Origin: Salipiger pallidus
Lineage (GTDB): Bacteria; Pseudomonadota; Alphaproteobacteria; Rhodobacterales; Rhodobacteraceae
NCBI RefSeq assembly: GCF_014643635.1
Contig: NZ_BMJV01000012.1
Location: 62,001 to 126,000, forward strand
Length of the DNA stretch: 64,000 nucleotides
Reading direction: 5' to 3'
Within the stretch, counting starts at the first letter, position 1. Each line of letters opens with the position of its first letter. Positions 24,414 through 32,630 of this stretch are shown here, in pieces. Position numbers and translations under genes: made by a program. The notes under the pieces are model-generated. The model saw only the letters and a list, made by a program, of their open reading frames with translations, was not told where the DNA came from and did not search any database.

Positions 24414-25557
24414 CCTGCCTCATATCCTGGCCCTTTGCCTGCTGCCCGGTCTCGCTTTGTCTCAAGGCGTGCCGACCAATGACAGTGGGCTGACCGCGCG
24501 TGACATCGTCGAGACTGGCGATCGCGAGGCTGACTTGGCCGTTCAGGCCGACAAGCTTGCCGTGCGCGAACTCATTGCCGAGATCGAACGGGAGCAGCTG
24601 GAAACCCTGCAACGCATCCTCGATGCCCAGACCAGCTTCGGCGGTCAGGGCTTGCCGGCTATGGTCTCGGGGCTGGAAAGCGGCAGCGGGGATCCGGCCC
24701 GGTCAGTCGAGGCGGTCTATGGCAATGCCGACATCGACCCCAATCCCGGCGGTGCGCAGATGTTCGGGGATGCGGCGGAAAACATCGAGCAGCTCATTAT
24801 CCGCGTGGCTCAGGAGACCAGCGGCTTTGCCGGCGTTGGCCGCGCGGGCCTCTCCCCGGTCCAATGGCGCGCACTCCTACAGGCGCTGATCTGGCAGGAA
24901 AGCCGTTTCACCATCGGTGCACGCTCTCCCGTCGGCGCCTTTGGCCTCACCCAGATCATGCCCGGTACCGCCAGCGATCTGGGCATCAATCCGGAATACT
25001 ATGACAGCCCCTACCTGCAGGTGCATGGCGGTGCACGCTATCTCGCGACACAGCTCAACACCTTCGACGGCAATATCATCAATGCGCTCGCGGCCTATAA
25101 CGCGGGACCCGGCCGGGTTTTCGAGTATGGCGGCGTGCCACCCTTTCGCGAGACCCAGCACTACGTCCAGGTGATCCCCGAACGCTATAACCTCTATTTG
25201 ACCCGTATCGGCGGGATCGAAGCGCTTGGCACGATCGACCCCGCGCTTCTGGCCAATGCCAACCTCTCGCTCACTGGGCACGGCGCGGCCTTCTATGGCA
25301 ACAACTCACCCGCCGCGATCAGGCAAGCCGCCCTACGTATTGCGGATATCGTCGAACGGATTTCCGAGACCGAGGATGTGCAGGAGAGCGTTGCGCTCAA
25401 CACTTATGCCCGCGCCGAACTCGTGCGTCTCGTGGCCGCCCGCATCCGGCTTCAGGCCGCCCGCACCCGCGTGCTCTCCGCCGAAGAGCTGGCCCAGGCC
25501 AGCGCCCGCATGGCCGAAGGCGCGTTCATGGATTTTACGATCAGGGAGATTGAATGA
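24403..25557 (+). CDS. Second lytic transglycosylase of the T4SS locus
   Basis: A 384-residue exported protein: signal peptide LPHILALCLLPGLALSQG, a helical N-terminal region (residues ~30-150), an SLT domain (IWQESRFTIGARSPVGAFGL, TQIMPGTASDLGI, LAAYNAGPGRVFEYGG), then a helical C-terminal extension ending AEGAFMDFTIREIE. The TTG at 24403 has GGAGG six bases upstream. The extension ends with the same MDFT segment as the adjacent VirB5-like protein, hinting at a shared interaction motif. Confidence 0.87.
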   Translation: MKSSLPHILALCLLPGLALSQGVPTNDSGLTARDIVETGDREADLAVQADKLAVRELIAEIEREQLETLQRILDAQTSFGGQGLPAMVSGLESGSGDPARSVEAVYGNADIDPNPGGAQMFGDAAENIEQLIIRVAQETSGFAGVGRAGLSPVQWRALLQALIWQESRFTIGARSPVGAFGLTQIMPGTASDLGINPEYYDSPYLQVHGGARYLATQLNTFDGNIINALAAYNAGPGRVFEYGGVPPFRETQHYVQVIPERYNLYLTRIGGIEALGTIDPALLANANLSLTGHGAAFYGNNSPAAIRQAALRIADIVERISETEDVQESVALNTYARAELVRLVAARIRLQAARTRVLSAEELAQASARMAEGAFMDFTIREIE

Positions 25558-26366
25558 TGGGACATCTGCTCTTGAGGACAGCTTTGGCCACGACACTTGG
25601 GGTTGGTCTGCATCTTGGCGCCCTATCCCCCGTCCTCGCGCAAGGCGTGCCCGTCGTCGATACCCAGAACATCGCGCAAAACATCCAGCAGCTGCGGCAG
25701 ATGATCGAGGACGAGATCTTGCAAAACGAGCAGCTGACGCAGCTCCGCGAACAGCTCGGCCTTCTCACGGACCAACTCGCGGAGCTGCAAAGAACCTACG
25801 AGGCCCTCACCCGCCTCGCCGAGCTTCCAGAAATCATCCGCACCGAGATGGAAGACGAACTCAATGGCCTACTCGACCAAGAGTTCGGCGATATCCTCGC
25901 CACGATTGAGGCGATCAAGACGGGAGATTTCTCGGGCCTCTCGGGCTCCGGCGCGGGCGAAATCGAAACCCAGATGGATCGGGTGCTGGCCGATCTCGGA
26001 TTTGACGATGACACCCTCTCGGAAATGGCCACGAGCGGCAATCCCGGGGCCAACCGCGTGGCGACGCAGGCCACCACCGGTGCCCTTGTCTCGGCGGCAG
26101 CCCAGAACAGCTATGAGGATGCCGGCCAATCGCTCGAGCGGGTCGACCGCCTTGTCGGGCTCATCGACGACATGGACGAACTAAAGGAAAGCATCGATCT
26201 CAACACGCGCGTGACCGCGGAGCTCGCCATTGCACTGGTCGCCATGTGGCAACTCGAAGCCATCCAGACCGTGGGCGATGGCACCGGCGGCGTGATCGAT
26301 GCCGCCACCATCGCCGAAGAGCAGCGCTTCATGGACTTTACGCTGCCGGACCTGCGCGCAGACTGA
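25554..26366 (+). CDS. virB5: VirB5/TrbJ-like T4SS protein
   Basis: A 270-residue exported helical protein: signal peptide to about residue 29 (LSPVLAQG), then coiled-coil segments (QQLRQMIEDEILQNEQLTQL) and a C-terminal region LAIALVAMWQLEAIQTVG. Size, signal and helical content fit VirB5/TrbJ, minor pilus components. It overlaps the upstream gene by four bases. Confidence 0.75.
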   Translation: MMGHLLLRTALATTLGVGLHLGALSPVLAQGVPVVDTQNIAQNIQQLRQMIEDEILQNEQLTQLREQLGLLTDQLAELQRTYEALTRLAELPEIIRTEMEDELNGLLDQEFGDILATIEAIKTGDFSGLSGSGAGEIETQMDRVLADLGFDDDTLSEMATSGNPGANRVATQATTGALVSAAAQNSYEDAGQSLERVDRLVGLIDDMDELKESIDLNTRVTAELAIALVAMWQLEAIQTVGDGTGGVIDAATIAEEQRFMDFTLPDLRAD

Positions 26367-26381
26367 TTTGAGGCATGACGC

Positions 26382-27035
26382 GTGGCGAGTGAACAGGAAA
26401 TCATCGAAGAAGAGCTGGTCTATGGTGCTCTGCGCCGTGAACGCCTCTGGCAGCGCCTTGGGCTCATCGGGCTCATCTTCGGCATTCTCGGATGCCTGAG
26501 CGCGGCGGCTGTCGCGATCCTCGATGTCGATCCGCCGCCTGTGGTCGTGCCCTATGATCCCGCCACCGGCTTTGCCCTGCCCGAGGCTTCGGTGGGCGCG
26601 ACGTCTGTCACAGCCAACCAGGCGATCATCGAGGCGGAGGTCTTCCGCTACGTGACCGACCGCGAGGTCTATAACCAGCTCGACAACGACCTGCGCATCC
26701 GCAGCGTCCTGCGCCGCTCGGACGGAGCTGCCGAGAGCGGGTTGCGCCAGATCTGGAACAGCGCCAACGAGAATTACCCGCCGACCGTCTATGGCCCCAA
26801 CGCCAGGCTCGACGTGGAAATCCTCAGCATCAACCGGATCGGAACCAACCGCGCGACGGTCCGCCTGCGCAAGCGCCTGACGTCCATTAACGGCACCCAG
26901 ACCGGCCTCTTCACTGCGACGCTTCTCTTCGAGTTCCGCCCGGAGACCCGCCGCTCCATCGACGAGGTCTGGACCAACCCCTTCGGCTTCACCGTGCGCG
27001 AATATTCCATCCGCTCCGACAGATTGGAGAACTGA
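26382..27035 (+). CDS. virB8: VirB8 inner-membrane T4SS scaffold
   Basis: A 217-residue protein with a short cytoplasmic N-terminus, one membrane helix (residues ~25-47) and a periplasmic VirB8 domain (SANENYPPTVYGPNARLDVE, TNRATVRLRKRLT). GTG start. It links the inner-membrane complex to VirB9/VirB10. Confidence 0.88.
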   Translation: MASEQEIIEEELVYGALRRERLWQRLGLIGLIFGILGCLSAAAVAILDVDPPPVVVPYDPATGFALPEASVGATSVTANQAIIEAEVFRYVTDREVYNQLDNDLRIRSVLRRSDGAAESGLRQIWNSANENYPPTVYGPNARLDVEILSINRIGTNRATVRLRKRLTSINGTQTGLFTATLLFEFRPETRRSIDEVWTNPFGFTVREYSIRSDRLEN

Positions 27036-27037
27036 CG

Positions 27038-27733
27038 TTGTTGTATATGAGATCGCTTATTTTTGTCATTGCCCTGTTGCCCGGCCTCGCCTCTGCCGAA
27101 ACCATCCCGCGTGGCGGTCCCAACGACAGCCGAGTGCGCTTGGCCACCTACCAGGAGGGTCAGGTCTACCGTCTCAGCGTGTCGCTCACCCATGTGACCA
27201 CGGTCGAATTCGGTGAGGGTGAAAGCATCCGCTCGATCATCGCGGGCGACACGGAAGGCTTCGAGATCGATGGCGTCCCCGGTGGTCAGGCCTTTGCAAT
27301 CAAGCCCGTCGCGCGCGGTGTCCATACCAATGTGACGGTCTACACGAACAGGCGAAGCTACTATTTCAACGTCGAGGAGGTCCGCAGCCCGACCTTCTAC
27401 GTTGTGCAGTTCCGCTACCCTGACGACGCTGCGCGCCCGATCCGGGCCATCGCCGCCCAAGCGCCGAACTACAATTACGGCGCCAGCGCGCGGACCGAGT
27501 TCACGCCAACCCGCATCTGGGATGACGGGACGTTCACGTATTTCGCCTTTCCAAGAAACGCACCTGTGCCAGCGATCTTCCGCTACGCGGGCGGCCGTGA
27601 ACGCACGGTCAACACGCAAACCCCTGAGGACGGTGTGATCCGCGTCAGCGGCGTAAACCGCCAATGGGTCCTGCGACTTGGCGAAGAGGTGGTCTGCATC
27701 GAGGCGATCCCGCCCGCGGAGGCCGCCTCATGA
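27038..27733 (+). CDS. virB9: VirB9 outer-membrane core protein
   Basis: A 231-residue exported protein: signal peptide to about SAETIP, then VirB9/CagX features (RVRLATYQEGQVYRLSV, NVTVYTNRRSYYFNVE, TPTRIWDDGTFTYFAFP). One cysteine near the C-terminus (EEVVCIEAI). It overlaps virB10 by four bases. Confidence 0.92.
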   Translation: MLYMRSLIFVIALLPGLASAETIPRGGPNDSRVRLATYQEGQVYRLSVSLTHVTTVEFGEGESIRSIIAGDTEGFEIDGVPGGQAFAIKPVARGVHTNVTVYTNRRSYYFNVEEVRSPTFYVVQFRYPDDAARPIRAIAAQAPNYNYGASARTEFTPTRIWDDGTFTYFAFPRNAPVPAIFRYAGGRERTVNTQTPEDGVIRVSGVNRQWVLRLGEEVVCIEAIPPAEAAS

Positions 27734-29109
27734 GCGATACCGAGAACACCGAGCTGGAAAAACGCCTCGCCGCCCTTGAGAAAGGCAGTGCCCGCGCCCC
27801 CACGGCGGCGCAGCGCCGGTCGCCCCTTCTCGCGCTGATCGTGGTCCTCGTCATCGGCGCGGGTGGTGCCCTGCTTTATCTTCTCTCACAGCCCGACGAA
27901 GAGGAAGCCTTGCCGACGGCCACCCCGGATGTCTTCCAAAACGAGGGGGACGGCTTTGGCGCCATCGAGACCTTGCCCCCGCCCGAGCCCGAGGTTGTGT
28001 TTGTCGGACCGGATCCAGTCGAGCCCAACGCGGAGCTTCTGGCGCAGATCACCGCGCTGCAGGCCCAGATCGAGGAGTTGCGCAACGCCCCTGAACCAGT
28101 TGTCGAGGAAGACACCGCTGCCGCAGATGCGATTGACGCGCTGACCGCGCAGATCGCGGCCCTGCAAGCCGCGTCGGAAACCGCGCAACAGCAGTTTCGC
28201 GATGAGCTCACGGCGCGCGACCGCGAACTGGAGCAACTCCGCATGGACCTTGAGCTCGCGCAGCTTGAGGCCAACCGGCCCCTTCCGGCACCCATCGGGC
28301 CCACCGAGGACGAGTTACGCGCGCGGGAAGAAGAGCGGCTCCGGCGCGAGGAAGAAGCAAGACGGCTCGCGGAACTTGAACGCCGCGCCGCGGAGGAACG
28401 CGCCTTCCAGGAGCGGCGCATCGCCTCGCCGACCATCGCTTTTGGCGGTGCCTCCGGAGCGAATGAAACAGCTCTGACCGAACGCACTTTTGGCGAGGTG
28501 ACGGATTTCGTGCTGAACGGGGCGCTGCCCTCTACCGTGACGCAGGCCGAGGTGATCGCCAATCCCTCCAACACGATTCTACAGGGCACCATGATCCAGG
28601 CCGTCATGGAAACTGCCCTTGACAGCTCCCTGCCCGGCCAGACCCGTGCCGTGGTGTCCGAGGATGTCTACAGCGTCGATGGCGCGCGCCTCTTGATCCC
28701 CCGCGGATCCCGTCTCATCGGGCGCTACCGCGCTGGCGTCGATATCGCGCAGCGCCGCGTGACTATCGCTTGGGACCGGATCATCCTGCCCGCGGGCCAG
28801 ACCGTCCAGATCAGCTCCTTCGGAGGTGATGAACTGGGCCGTTCTGGCGTCACCGGTTTCGTGGACACACGCTTCGCCGAGCGTTTCGGGTCGGCCGCCC
28901 TGATCTCGCTGATCTCAGCAGCACCCAGTGCTGCCGCCTCCGAAGTCCAGGATGAGACTGCCGCCGACGCTCTCGAAGACGTTGGCGATGATCTGGCAGA
29001 TGCCACGGACAGCGTCATAGGCGATTACCTCTCCATCGGCCCCGTCATCTATGTCGACCAGGGCGCCCGCGTCACGGTCATGGTCGACCGCGATCTGGAG
29101 ATATTCTGA
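27730..29109 (+). CDS. virB10: VirB10/TrbI energy-sensing T4SS protein
   Basis: A 459-residue protein: cytoplasmic N-terminus, a membrane helix (LLALIVVLVIGAGGALLYLL), a Pro/Glu-rich and coiled-coil region (about 60-230) with runs of Glu and Arg, and a C-terminal TrbI beta-barrel domain (LQGTMIQAVMETALDSSLPG, RLLIPRGSRLIGRYRAGVD, ISSFGGDELGRSGVTGFVD). The ATG at 27730 overlaps virB9 as ATGA. Confidence 0.93.
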   Translation: MSDTENTELEKRLAALEKGSARAPTAAQRRSPLLALIVVLVIGAGGALLYLLSQPDEEEALPTATPDVFQNEGDGFGAIETLPPPEPEVVFVGPDPVEPNAELLAQITALQAQIEELRNAPEPVVEEDTAAADAIDALTAQIAALQAASETAQQQFRDELTARDRELEQLRMDLELAQLEANRPLPAPIGPTEDELRAREEERLRREEEARRLAELERRAAEERAFQERRIASPTIAFGGASGANETALTERTFGEVTDFVLNGALPSTVTQAEVIANPSNTILQGTMIQAVMETALDSSLPGQTRAVVSEDVYSVDGARLLIPRGSRLIGRYRAGVDIAQRRVTIAWDRIILPAGQTVQISSFGGDELGRSGVTGFVDTRFAERFGSAALISLISAAPSAAASEVQDETAADALEDVGDDLADATDSVIGDYLSIGPVIYVDQGARVTVMVDRDLEIF

Positions 29110-29113
29110 GCCC

Positions 29114-30100
29114 ATGTCGCTGAGCTATCTCGAAACCTCGCTCGACCGGATCGACGCCGCCGCTCGCGACGATGTCATCGAGATCTGCATCAACCCTGAT
29201 GGCACCTGCTGGGGCGAATTCCAGGGCGATCACTTCATGCGGAGGCTGGACCAGGCGTTGACCGCAACAGAAGTGAAGGACCTCGGCAACCAGATCGCCT
29301 CTTCCGCCAACACAACGATGAGCAAGGACCGCCCGATCGTCTCGGTCTCGATCACCTACAAGGGGCGCCCGATCCGCGCACAGGTCATCACCCCGCCTGC
29401 CGTGCTCTCGGCCATGTCGATCAGCCTTCGGTTCTTCTCAAGCCTGCCGCTTGACGGGATTGCGCTTGATTTCCTTTTTGGCAAGGAACGCAAGCTTGAA
29501 GAACTCCGCCTCGAGAAAACCCACGAACTGCGCGAAGTGGTGGCCGCGGGCGTGATCGACGATGCGCTGGCCTTTTGCGTCGACAACAAGCTTAACATGA
29601 TCGTCTCTGGCGGCACCTCCACCGGCAAGACCGTGGCTGCACGCAAGATCCTCTCGCACGTGCCATCCGAGGAACGCATCGTCACCATCGAGGAAGCCGC
29701 CGAGCTTCTGCCGACCCAGCCCAATGCCGTGACCCTCATCGCCAATCGCGATGCGGAGTTCCAGACCGCCGATGTGCTGCTCACCGCAACGTTGCGCATG
29801 CGCCCCGACCGGATCATCCTGGGCGAGGTGCGCGGCAAGGAAGCCATGACCTTCCTCGAGGCGATCAACACTGGCCATGGCGGCTCAATGACCACGCTGC
29901 ACGCAGAAACCCCGCAACTTGCCGTGCAGCGTCTGGCCATCGCCGCACTCAAGACCGAGATCCCGATGACCTATGCCGACATGATCCAGTACATCGAGAA
30001 CTCCATCGACGTAATCATCCAGGCCGGTCGCCATGATGGCAAACGCGGCATCACCGAATTCTACCTCCCCGGCACCAATGAGATCGGAGCTTCCCAATGA
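29114..30100 (+). CDS. virB11: VirB11 hexameric traffic ATPase
   Basis: A 328-residue secretion ATPase: Walker A GGTSTGKT, Walker B RIILGEVRGKEAMTFLE and the His box NTGHGGSMTTLHAET. ATG 29114 starts 4 bases after the virB10 stop. It cooperates with VirB4 and VirD4. Confidence 0.95.
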   Translation: MSLSYLETSLDRIDAAARDDVIEICINPDGTCWGEFQGDHFMRRLDQALTATEVKDLGNQIASSANTTMSKDRPIVSVSITYKGRPIRAQVITPPAVLSAMSISLRFFSSLPLDGIALDFLFGKERKLEELRLEKTHELREVVAAGVIDDALAFCVDNKLNMIVSGGTSTGKTVAARKILSHVPSEERIVTIEEAAELLPTQPNAVTLIANRDAEFQTADVLLTATLRMRPDRIILGEVRGKEAMTFLEAINTGHGGSMTTLHAETPQLAVQRLAIAALKTEIPMTYADMIQYIENSIDVIIQAGRHDGKRGITEFYLPGTNEIGASQ

Positions 30101-30291
30101 AAACCTTTGAATACGATATCCTGTCCTTTCCCATGACCCGCAAAACCAGCCTTGCCGACATGCAAGCCAGCCTGAATGCCAAAGGTGCGGAAGGCTGGGA
30201 GGTGGTGTCGATCAGCTCCTCGGAATTCGCGAATGTTGGGCACACGGTCTTCCTGAAACGCGAAACGACCACCATCGGAGCCACGGCATGA
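30097..30291 (+). CDS. DUF4177-like small protein
   Basis: A 64-residue protein with the DUF4177 pattern: an initial strand (KTFEYDILSF), the central LNAKGAEGWEVVSISSS and a final strand HTVFLKRE. It is coupled to virB11 and to the next gene by four-base overlaps. Function unknown. Confidence 0.7.
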   Translation: MKTFEYDILSFPMTRKTSLADMQASLNAKGAEGWEVVSISSSEFANVGHTVFLKRETTTIGATA

Positions 30292-30701
30292 GGCTGGCAC
30301 GGCTAAGCGTTGCTTTGACCGGAGTGGCCCTGAGCCTACTGGCTGTCCCCGCCTTCGCCGAGCGCAATCTAGTGCCGACGCTCGATCGCAGCTTCAACGT
30401 CTGTCCGGACCGGCCCGCTGAGCCCAGCTGGATGCAAGGAATCCCCCTGCGCCAAGCCTATCAGCGCGTATTGGTCCAGGACATCTATCGCGCCCAAAAC
30501 CTCGAGCGGATTGTCGAGTCCGGCAGCTGCGATTGCGAGACCCGGTTCCCATCTTGGGACGCAGCTGAGGCGGTGTTTCGTGAGCGCCACGCCAGTGGCG
30601 AACGCTGGGAAATGCTGGAAGCTTCCGAAACCTACAATCGACGCGCCAACGACGTTCGCCTCGAGGCCAAAGCCATCTGCGACGCTGCGGGCAATTGGTA
30701 A
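30288..30701 (+). CDS. Exported cysteine-containing T4SS-associated protein
   Basis: A 137-residue protein with a signal peptide (LSLLAVPAFAERN) and four cysteines in the mature part (NVCPDRP, GSCDCETR, AICDAAG), suggesting disulfides. It lies between virB11/DUF4177 and virB6. Weak resemblance in layout to the small exported protein at 19835. No family named. Confidence 0.6.
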   Translation: MRLARLSVALTGVALSLLAVPAFAERNLVPTLDRSFNVCPDRPAEPSWMQGIPLRQAYQRVLVQDIYRAQNLERIVESGSCDCETRFPSWDAAEAVFRERHASGERWEMLEASETYNRRANDVRLEAKAICDAAGNW

Positions 30702-30713
30702 GGCTGATCCCCG

Positions 30714-31790
30714 ATGAGCGTCGTCACATATTTCGTTGAAACCTCCCAAGGCTATCTCGACACCGCGGCGGAAACCCAGTTCGGTTCCGTTGCAGCTACT
30801 GTCGGCACGCTTCTGGTGCTGGGAACAACATTGGTGGTGATCCTTGTGTTCCTCAACATGATCTACCAGTACAAGGCGATGGACGGGCGCACGGCATTCT
30901 GGCTCGCGGTCAAGATCGGACTGATCGGGATATTCGCGACTAACTGGGTGCAGTTCAACGCGCTCTCATCCGCCATCCTTGCCGGGATCGACAGCATTGC
31001 AGGGGCGCTCGTGGCCTCGGTCGGTGGTGGGACTCCCGGCCCTTCTGGTACCTTCGCCGAAGAATTCGACCGGTTGATCGCCGAGTTGGGGGACTATTTG
31101 AATGCCGCTGGTTCCGAGTTGAACTGGATGGCAGGGGCCATGCTCGACATTGTCGGGGTGCTGCTGCTTTCCATCCTCGGCGGGCTGGCCGCCTTCATTC
31201 TCGTGGCCTCGCGTTTGATGATCGCGCTTCTGATCGGGATCGCGCCGGTCATGATATTCCTGACACTCTTCGAGGTGACCAAAGACTACTTCGCGCGCTG
31301 GCTGTCGGCGCTGGTTTCCTTTGCGCTCTACCCCATCGTCGTCGCCGGCGTGTTCGCGACAATCACCGGCGTTTCCTCCGCACTCATCGGCGAGCTTGGC
31401 GATCCTGAAGGCGCCTCAAACATCGGCGCGCTCATTCCCTTCTTCATGATGGTGCTCATGGCCAAGGGCTTCATCATCGCAACGCCCTTCATCGTTCGCG
31501 CGATCTCCGGCAACATCATGATGCCCGCCCTCTCCGGAGGTCTCGGCGGGGGCTACAGCTTCGCCCGCGCCGCCATGGGCAGCCAGCAGGCCTACAACCG
31601 CTATCTGATCGGCGGTGCCAGTGGCGCGGAATATGCCGCCCTTAGAGCGCGGCAGTTCTTTGGTGTGCAGCAGATGCCAGTGCGGCAAGGCATGGGGCAG
31701 ACCGGACAGGCAAGTGGCACTGGGTCACCTGGGGCAGGGTCTCAAATGCTGGCTCAACTGGCCCGGTTGGGAAGGCTGGGGCGGCGGTGA
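30714..31790 (+). CDS. virB6: VirB6/TrbL polytopic T4SS membrane protein
   Basis: A 358-residue protein with about six membrane helices and the VirB6 central block (LIGIAPVMIFLTLFEVTKDY, FARWLSALVSFALYPIVV). The Gly-rich C-terminal tail is cytoplasmic or periplasmic and variable. It is the last virB gene; the defence island follows after 136 AT-rich bases. Confidence 0.9.
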   Translation: MSVVTYFVETSQGYLDTAAETQFGSVAATVGTLLVLGTTLVVILVFLNMIYQYKAMDGRTAFWLAVKIGLIGIFATNWVQFNALSSAILAGIDSIAGALVASVGGGTPGPSGTFAEEFDRLIAELGDYLNAAGSELNWMAGAMLDIVGVLLLSILGGLAAFILVASRLMIALLIGIAPVMIFLTLFEVTKDYFARWLSALVSFALYPIVVAGVFATITGVSSALIGELGDPEGASNIGALIPFFMMVLMAKGFIIATPFIVRAISGNIMMPALSGGLGGGYSFARAAMGSQQAYNRYLIGGASGAEYAALRARQFFGVQQMPVRQGMGQTGQASGTGSPGAGSQMLAQLARLGRLGRR

Positions 31791-31926
31791 CGGGCAAATG
31801 TGAAAAACCCTCCAAAACCGCAAAGGTATCGCTGGTGATCTGCCACGGGCTGTATGCATATCCAAAGGTTTGACTATATTAAAATAGGATTGCCAGCAAG
31901 AACGACTGCTTACCGCCTGACTTTTA

Positions 31927-32619
31927 TTAGAATCCTCTACGCCTTCGATAACCACGCTGGGTGGGTTCTGCGAACTGAACCACTGGCAGCGGCCTCCCTT
32001 CACAAATCAACCTAGCGAACTCCACCTTTGGGAAGTCGAAGAGATAGCGGCTTCTGCCTTGTGCGGCTGTCAGCAAGCATAGATTTTCGCCGCCAAAGTC
32101 AAATCCGACAATCTTGCCCAATGATCCCCATTCTTTGAGAAGCCGTGTTTCCTCGCAATAAACGGTGTAGATATCTACGCCGTCGAACCGTTCCGGATAG
32201 TTTTCTGACAGCATCCGTTCATATTGGGTCAGATCAGTTGGGCGGCGGGTTCCATCGATAATCCAAATCACTTGACCGTAGAAATCTGTGCGCTTTCTTA
32301 CCTCATCCGACTTGATAGCAGAGTGCTGGAACTCGATCACAAGGTCATAGGGTGTTTTGATATCCGCAATATGAAGCTCGCCAGTTTCATCGCGAGCTGG
32401 CACCTCTTGCCAGTCGGTAAAAAACCGGTTCTTCCAGTCGCGATGCCACTCGGTTTCGTTTTCCCACCAATGATCACAATGATGGCGGCCTTTGTGCGCC
32501 CAATGCCAGACCTTCTTGGTACCGCATCGAGCTAGCATGGCGGCATTGCAGCCTGGGCAGTAGCCCAAGGCACCAGGCGTCGCCTCAACTCGTTGACCAT
32601 TCAAAAGTGCAAAACGCAT
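31927..32619 (-). CDS. CoiA-like nuclease-domain protein
   Basis: A 230-residue protein with the CoiA-family layout: a zinc-finger-like N-terminus (GYCPGCNAAMLARCG), HWAHKGRHHCDHWWENETEW, WHRDWKNRFF, and a PD-(D/E)xK-type nuclease core HIADIKTPYDLVIEFQHSAI, with the D and E-x-Q catalytic positions. It starts 12 bases after the ABC-type ATPase stop in the same direction, so the two form a pair. Base composition is visibly AT-richer than the flanking virB genes. CoiA acts in competence, but nuclease-ATPase pairs are common phage defences; that role is inferred here. Confidence 0.7.
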   Translation of the reverse strand: MRFALLNGQRVEATPGALGYCPGCNAAMLARCGTKKVWHWAHKGRHHCDHWWENETEWHRDWKNRFFTDWQEVPARDETGELHIADIKTPYDLVIEFQHSAIKSDEVRKRTDFYGQVIWIIDGTRRPTDLTQYERMLSENYPERFDGVDIYTVYCEETRLLKEWGSLGKIVGFDFGGENLCLLTAAQGRSRYLFDFPKVEFARLICEGRPLPVVQFAEPTQRGYRRRRGF

Positions 32620-32630
32620 TCCGATCACGC

